Assembly (NCBI RefSeq): GCF_022965805.1
Contig: NW_027331349.1
Coordinates: forward strand, 46,200-110,199
Direction: 5' to 3'
DNA length: 64,000 nucleotides
From: Primulina eburnea
Lineage: Eukaryota; Streptophyta; Magnoliopsida; Lamiales; Gesneriaceae
In this document: positions 59,263 through 64,000 of the stretch, one piece after another
Position numbering within the stretch: the first letter of the stretch is position 1
How the letters are laid out: each line of letters opens with the position of its first letter
Translations under genes and position numbers: made by a program
The notes under the pieces: generated by a model
What the model saw: only the letters and a program-made list of their open reading frames with translations
What the model was told of the DNA's origin: nothing
Database searches by the model: none

Positions 59263-61790
59263 AATTCAAGATTTCATTTCATAAATGGCAGCACCAAAAA
59301 TTCCTTCCTAGATCATGAATGCACTCGCAATCGATTTTGAATCGGTTTACTCCATGAAGATGTTGAAATTACTCAACTTTTCAAAGTGATCAACTCATTT
59401 GGACTCAAGACTTTTCTTAGTTCATCATTAAATATCTATGTGGCTGATCTGAAGAGTTTCTATGTCAGAGGGAAAATTATGGAAAATTGGAAGATATTGA
59501 TACTTATGGGAGAAGACAATTTGTTGGTTGAACAATATTTCTTCTCAACATTGTTCCAATTGCCCTCTGAAGGACTAACTGACGTCTCTGAAGTGTCTCA
59601 GCAAGCAGTTGAGGATATGAAGTTGAATTCTTTGCTTCTAGTGATCCAATAAAGCCATCGGGAAATAAGAATGAATTGAAGCTGGAGCATCAGTTGCTGG
59701 TTGAAGTGGTTTCCAAGACTATTCTAGCAAAGGAAGGTTCCTTTGATGCCTCACCATCGAGAAGTTATTGGCGATGACAGCCATTGCCACAAGAATGAAG
59801 ATCAACTGGTCGGTCCATTATGTTTCAGATTCTGAAGGAAATTATTCAAAGGAGAAGCAATCAGCATGTTTTTTCATCCCTTTGAGCCGGATGTTTGAAT
59901 ATACAGGAGCCTTGCTGAGCAATTATGTGACACTAAATAAATTCAAGGCTCTCACTACAGCTAACATACTATCTCTTATGCTTGTAGGCCTAAGGTACAT
60001 GCAATGAAGATCGCTGCTGCAGGACTGTGGGCAATTAAGAAAAAATTGGAGATGAAATGGATACAATGCAGAAAACTATGTAGAAGAATGTCAGTAAAGA
60101 CACCGTGCCTAAGCCAAAGAGGAAACAAATTCTTCAATCCAGTGATTCTTAAGTGGCAACCCCCTCGAAGTCAATTATAACAAAAACCAGACTAATGCCT
60201 ACACCAATCAAGATTGTACCTATTTCTCAGGTACAAGTAGTCAAGGCTACTGAAGAGCCAATAGAGAAATTGGAACTGATAGTTGTGACAGCTCCGCCAA
60301 GAAATAAGCATGCCAATAGCTCTTCCTTCTCCAATAGAAACAAAAATACTGATAATAGAGATCCAATATAATCAACCAGATCGGGATTGGATTCTGCCCT
60401 CTCAACAGCTTTAGGGAAAGGGAAAGAAAATGTTGTGGAGGTTAAGGAAACTGAATCTATATCAGCAGTTCTGATGCAGATTGACTTGTTGATAGACGAG
60501 GTAAATGAATTTACTGAAGAAAAAAATCAAATTTTTTGATGAATGGACGGAGCTTCGGACAGTCACCTTCGCAAAGAAATAGGAAAAGAAGGTTGTATTG
60601 GAAAAGTACATAAGACTTGAGAGTTTAGTGTTGAATCAGGCGGAGATTATGGTCATCTCCGAAGCTCTTCAACGCCAAGCGTACCTTATTGATCTTTTGA
60701 AGATTCAAAAGTTGGCTATAGTTTGTGCTGAAAAAAGATCAAACTATGATCTCACCTGTCCGAAAGCTTTTGATGACATTCAAGTGATCAATCAACTTGA
60801 TATGAATCTTGTCATACCACAGATGAAAATATGATTTTGGGAAAATGATAATAATTTGTTCAGCCAATGGAGTCCAAGGACAAGAAGGTTGTTGGATCTT
60901 CATCTCAGTCTCTGAGAACCCAACTGAATCAGCTCCCAAAGAAGTCAAACTATCTATTCAGCTAGATATTGCCACTTTTCCTTTCCTGAGGCAATCACTT
61001 TGACCAATGTATAAGAAATTGTACAATCTATTGTACAAAAAAAACAAACTGATGGAGATGATGAAATTATTCTGAGTACACTCCTATCTACATCTCAAGG
61101 AAATTGAAAAACTGATGCAGTAATCTCTAAAGTAAAAGTCATCCTATCTGAGGATGTACTCATGGTAGAAATTGAAGAAGCTGAATTTTTTCAAGGAACA
61201 GAGCAGGAGGTAGTTGAAATTGCAATGGCTGAACGAGATATTACAGAAATTGATGCTGGGCAAATCAGTAAGGTTGAAGAGGTTCATATTGAAGCATTAG
61301 TTAGTCATACTAACTTATGGTTTTTGATGATTGAACAGGCATGTCCTTCAAGCAGTCAGGATCCTGATTTGACACTTTCCGTATCATAGAAACTTCCTAG
61401 AACAGAAACTTCTTCTCTTGATCTGAATATATCTTATGAAAACACTTTGGACCAGATTCATTCGAGCCTCACAGCTATCTCTGCTTCCATCACAGTTATT
61501 AAAAGAAGCCATCTGAATACTAGGAAGCTTTGGACTCTTTTAAAGATAAGATGCTCAAAGAACTGCCAGATTTATCTCGAGGAATGATTGACATATTCAC
61601 TCAATTAGAGCATATTAAAAAGTCTCAAGTGGCTACTGTTACTCAAATTGGTGGGAAAATTCAAGCCAATAACTTTCATATTTGCACCAAGATGGAGTAA
61701 GTACAAGCTAATTTCATGAAAAGATTGACGGAGTCAGTTCATAGTTAGCATATGTTCTTGCTACTTGAAGGCACCATCTGGTGTTCAAAA
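59263..61790 (+). pseudogene. Broken ORF of an uncharacterised repeat family (Lamiales-type)
   Basis: I cannot assign a function. Coding-like segments lie in different frames: 59386-59652 (FGLKTFLSSSLNIYVADLKS, FQLPSEGLTDVSEVSQQAVE), 59768-60007 (MAMTAIATRMKINWSVHYVS, PLSRMFEYTGALLSNYVTLN), 60153-60371, 60598-60834 and 61162-61389. Frameshifts and stops separate them. The LPSEGL block and the later KINW/TLNKFKALTTANI block recall, from memory, large uncharacterised repeat-derived proteins abundant in Gesneriaceae and other Lamiales genomes. The later segments are Glu/Lys/Ile-rich without recognised motifs. It could be an extra ORF of an LTR element whose LTRs are not in view. Confidence 0.45.
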
Positions 61791-61806
61791 AAAAGGAGAA
61801 TAAATT

Positions 61807-62020
61807 CACTACAGAAAAATGGTTTTTCGTGGCGCGATATCAACGGCGTGCATTAAAGGCATGCTTCAGATAATACTTTCTATGGCGTGCGTAGAAGCGT
61901 GTGCTGTTAATATTGTTACACCTTATAGAAACAAAGACGTGTATTAAATGCACGCCGGCGCTTTTTACGTGTTATTAATGCATGCCGTGAATAGTTTTAA
62001 TAAAACACTGCATACTTATG
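61807..62020 (+). mobile_element. CACTA-type transposon terminus (partner end not found)
   Basis: CACTACAGAAAAATGGTTTTT at 61807 resembles the En/Spm terminal inverted repeat CACTACAAGAAAA. It is followed by many GGCGTGC, GGCATGC and reverse-complement GCACGCC words up to about 61990, typical of CACTA subterminal repeats that bind transposase. No matching TAGTG end was found downstream, and no transposase is visible. Confidence 0.62.
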
Positions 62021-62690
62021 ATGCTAGCTGCAAATAATTTGTTTACGCCATGCTTCTAGATGCTCATCGCGAATACTCTATTTTTCTTTTCCCCTTCACT
62101 TTCTTTTTCACATTTTTTAATTCACTAAGAGGAAATTACTGATCCCCATTTTTCTCAATCCCTAGCCCACTAATTTTCTCGTCGTCGAAGCTTCACCACC
62201 ACCGTGATGCCCACCGAATTCTCGTCATCAAAGCTTAACCACCACCGTGAACTTGAGCCCAAGAGTTCACGACCCTGTTTGCCACTTGAATCGTCTGATT
62301 TGAGACCGATTTTGGCAAACCTGAACCGTAATTGCACGAGCTCCGTTCTGCGCGTAGCTTATCCGGTGAATTTTACGATTAATTCGCAGCTAGAAAGCTC
62401 GGTCTTAAGCCTTGGGTTTCTAGTAATTGAGCCCTAGACTAAGTTCGAAGCAAGCCCAACCTTCTTTTTTATATATTTGTTGTCCATGTTCGTTTGTGAA
62501 TTTCAAATATGTAAAAATACAAGTTTCTTAATGTCATGTTGTTGTTTATTTATATATTTCATGCTTGTAACCTTCATGTTTCAAATGTGAATGAGTCATT
62601 TTTTCATTCTTCATACTAATGGAGCAAGGAAAAGCTACTGGGGCTTTTGATTTTGATGTTATGGGAATCTTTCAGTTGTTTGAATTTTTA
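62021..62690 (+). other. Unassigned sequence, one short ORF at 62204-62437
   Basis: A 77-codon ORF (MMPTEFSSSKLNHHRELEPK) preceded by a TC-rich stretch. It has the look of a gene 5' end or of CACTA internal sequence, but I recognise no family. The rest is AT-rich. Confidence 0.3.
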
Positions 62691-62699
62691 CTTCGTCTG

Positions 62700-62798
62700 A
62701 ATCATAGTTGTCAAAGGCTCTCGCCTCCCGCCTTAAGACGAGAGGCTCAACCAGGCGTGGACGTTGCGCCCGGGGCCGTCCCAGGCACAAGTGGAGAC
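62700..62798. repeat. GC-rich dispersed repeat fragment
   Basis: GTTGTCAAAGGCTCTCGCCTC followed by CGAGAGGCTC-type inverted complements. It resembles a short interspersed repeat common in eudicots whose core alternates GCCTC and GAGGC. Recognition is from memory. Confidence 0.4.
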
Positions 62799-63549
62799 TG
62801 TAACTGAATATGAAAGCCGCAACCTCAATCAATACAGCTTAGAACAACGCATTTCGGCTAAAGCAGTTAAGACGCCGCATTACAATAAATGAAGCAAACA
62901 ATGACCAAGGAATAATGAAGTGGCAATCAACGGATACAAAGATTCAAATATATCTCAAGTTACCGTTGTAAGGGAAGCTTATAAATATGACAGAAGAACA
63001 ACTGAATAAGAAGAAGATCACTCTATTCAAAGCATGATGTTACTCTGCCAAAATCCTAGCTCACTCTTACTTGGTTTATTCGTAGCAGTCAAGGCTACAA
63101 TTTGAGCTCATTAGCACTTTGTAATAATCGTTAAATTCGATAGTGCTAAGATCAGTTACGCACTGAGAACATTTTGTAATACTAAGAGTTTCAGCTTTTG
63201 GCAGTGATAACTCCAAACTGAAGTGGGTCAGTACAAATCTTGTATTTGATCAAAGTCTTTTAGTGGAAATCCTATCCTTGAGATAGAAGGGGTGACGTAG
63301 GAGTAATTGAAATCTCCGAACATCTAGAAACAATCATTGTGTATTTTATTTCAGTTTTGTATCCTATCTTTCAGTCAGTTACTTTCCGCAACTACTTTAG
63401 TTTAACTGATTGTCATTGACCAGCCAAGATTCCCGAAAATCAGTTTGTCACCAAACTGAACTCAAAATTCGAAAAGATGAGTTTTAATTGTGAGTGTTTA
63501 TTCAACCCCCTTTCTAAACACTCTTGATACGTTAATCGATCCTATCACA
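62799..63549 (+). repeat. LTR-like segment related to the minus-strand copia LTR
   Basis: The stretch around 63234-63330 (AGTCTTTTAGTGGA, AGAAGGGGTGACGTAGGAG, TCTCCGAACAT) is a diverged counterpart of the minus strand of 55930-56020. The segment ends TCGATCCTATCACA, comparable with the LTR end CTCGATCCTTCA. No primer site follows, so it may be a solo or broken LTR. Its left border is uncertain. Confidence 0.55.
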
Positions 63550-64000
63550 TAACATGGTCCAAAAAATTATGAGAGAAAATTCTAGTCTATAGATATATCA
63601 AGATTCTCTACAAGACAAGTAAAAAAATTCTTAGGAAGTCCTTGCCTAAGAAACAGAAAGAATCATCTAATCTATAAAGTTTTTAGAAGGGAAATGGCAA
63701 TCCTAATGGAACTTACAGGAAATAGAATGGAAATGCAATTAATTTCTTCTGAAAAAATTAAGGAGTAATTACAAAAACTCCAGATAGCAGTAGCACGGAC
63801 TATGTCCTGGATTCACATCGGAGCAATCTAGATTATGATAAAGGCTACTTTTAAGAAGGAATAGATTCACACGTTGATATTGCTATATGCGATAAAAGAA
63901 TGGGGAACCTACAAGATTCAGTAATTGGAACTATCTCAAGAATGCTCCGCGCAGGAAAAATTGTAGGAGTAATCTACCTGAGAATTGCCTACAACCTGGC
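63550..64000 (+). pseudogene. Pararetrovirus-like movement protein remnant (endogenous)
   Basis: Two short coding-like pieces resemble the 30K-type movement protein of Caulimoviridae, which lets plant viruses pass through plasmodesmata. One is at about 63740-63857 (TMSWIHIGAI, IMIKATFKK). The other, one frame away, is at about 63859-63999 (DIAICDKRMGNLQDSVIG, AGKIVGVIYLRIAYNL). The first piece contains two stop codons and a frame change separates the two, so the copy is dead. The window ends inside it. Upstream, 63550-63740 has no clear coding match. Assignment is from remembered motif order (HIG, D-R, IG, then a Y/N-rich end) and is tentative; an integrated, decayed viral copy is the likeliest reading. 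Confidence 0.45.

Noticed and set aside
62700..62798. tRNA or other structured RNA gene
   Set aside because: The GC-rich inverted words do not form a cloverleaf and no A/B box pair is visible; it resembles a dispersed repeat.
63252..63262. TTTTAGTG as the missing CACTA partner end
   Set aside because: It lies inside sequence homologous to an LTR and the preceding bases do not match the 61807 terminus.

Overview
The window is plant nuclear DNA made almost entirely of transposable elements. The evidence is LTR retrotransposons primed by initiator tRNA-Met, a plant-type Helitron with an intron-containing Rep/helicase gene, pieces of plant genes (alpha-expansin, methionine S-methyltransferase, an MGC-type protein kinase), a CACTA-type end and a pararetrovirus-like remnant. 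A eudicot is likely. From memory, the broken ORF at 59263-61790 recalls proteins common in Lamiales genomes, but that placement is weak. I found no intact host gene.

Layout: 1-1278 is gag and protease of a Ty3/gypsy element. 1279-15565 is a Helitron on the minus strand (copy A), split by a complete Ty1/copia element (copia 1, 2364-11527, 5-bp target duplication AAAGA). 15566-23211 repeats 5255-13066 with scores of single-base deletions and looks like unpolished long-read sequence inserted by mistake. 23212-32078 is a second copia of the same family with a truncated left LTR. 32079-39120 is a tandem array of 364-bp units, each a Ty3 integrase catalytic core, with no length variation over 18 full units. 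39121-43971 is the 3' LTR and pol of a minus-strand gypsy element. 43972-55554 is a full-length Helitron on the plus strand (copy B). 55588-59262 is a small minus-strand copia without coding capacity. 59263-64000 holds a broken ORF, a CACTA-like end, an LTR-like stretch and a pararetroviral movement-protein remnant.

How the pieces fit: the gypsy half at 1-1278 and the gypsy half at 39121-43971 are the two sides of one Helitron insertion site, yet they now flank opposite ends of two inverted Helitron copies. This implies an inversion between the copies, or an assembly switch there. The nesting order reads: integrase array, then gypsy into the array, then Helitron into gypsy, then copia 1 into Helitron copy A, with copia 2 entering the array separately. 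Helitron B preserves the empty site of copia 1.

The Helitron carries pieces of three host genes. Its 1,536-codon Rep/helicase gene is complete except for one nonsense codon just after the Rep tyrosines. The copia family keeps an open gag of 286 codons next to a wrecked pol, although the LTRs of copia 1 are nearly identical. It therefore probably moved with enzymes supplied in trans.
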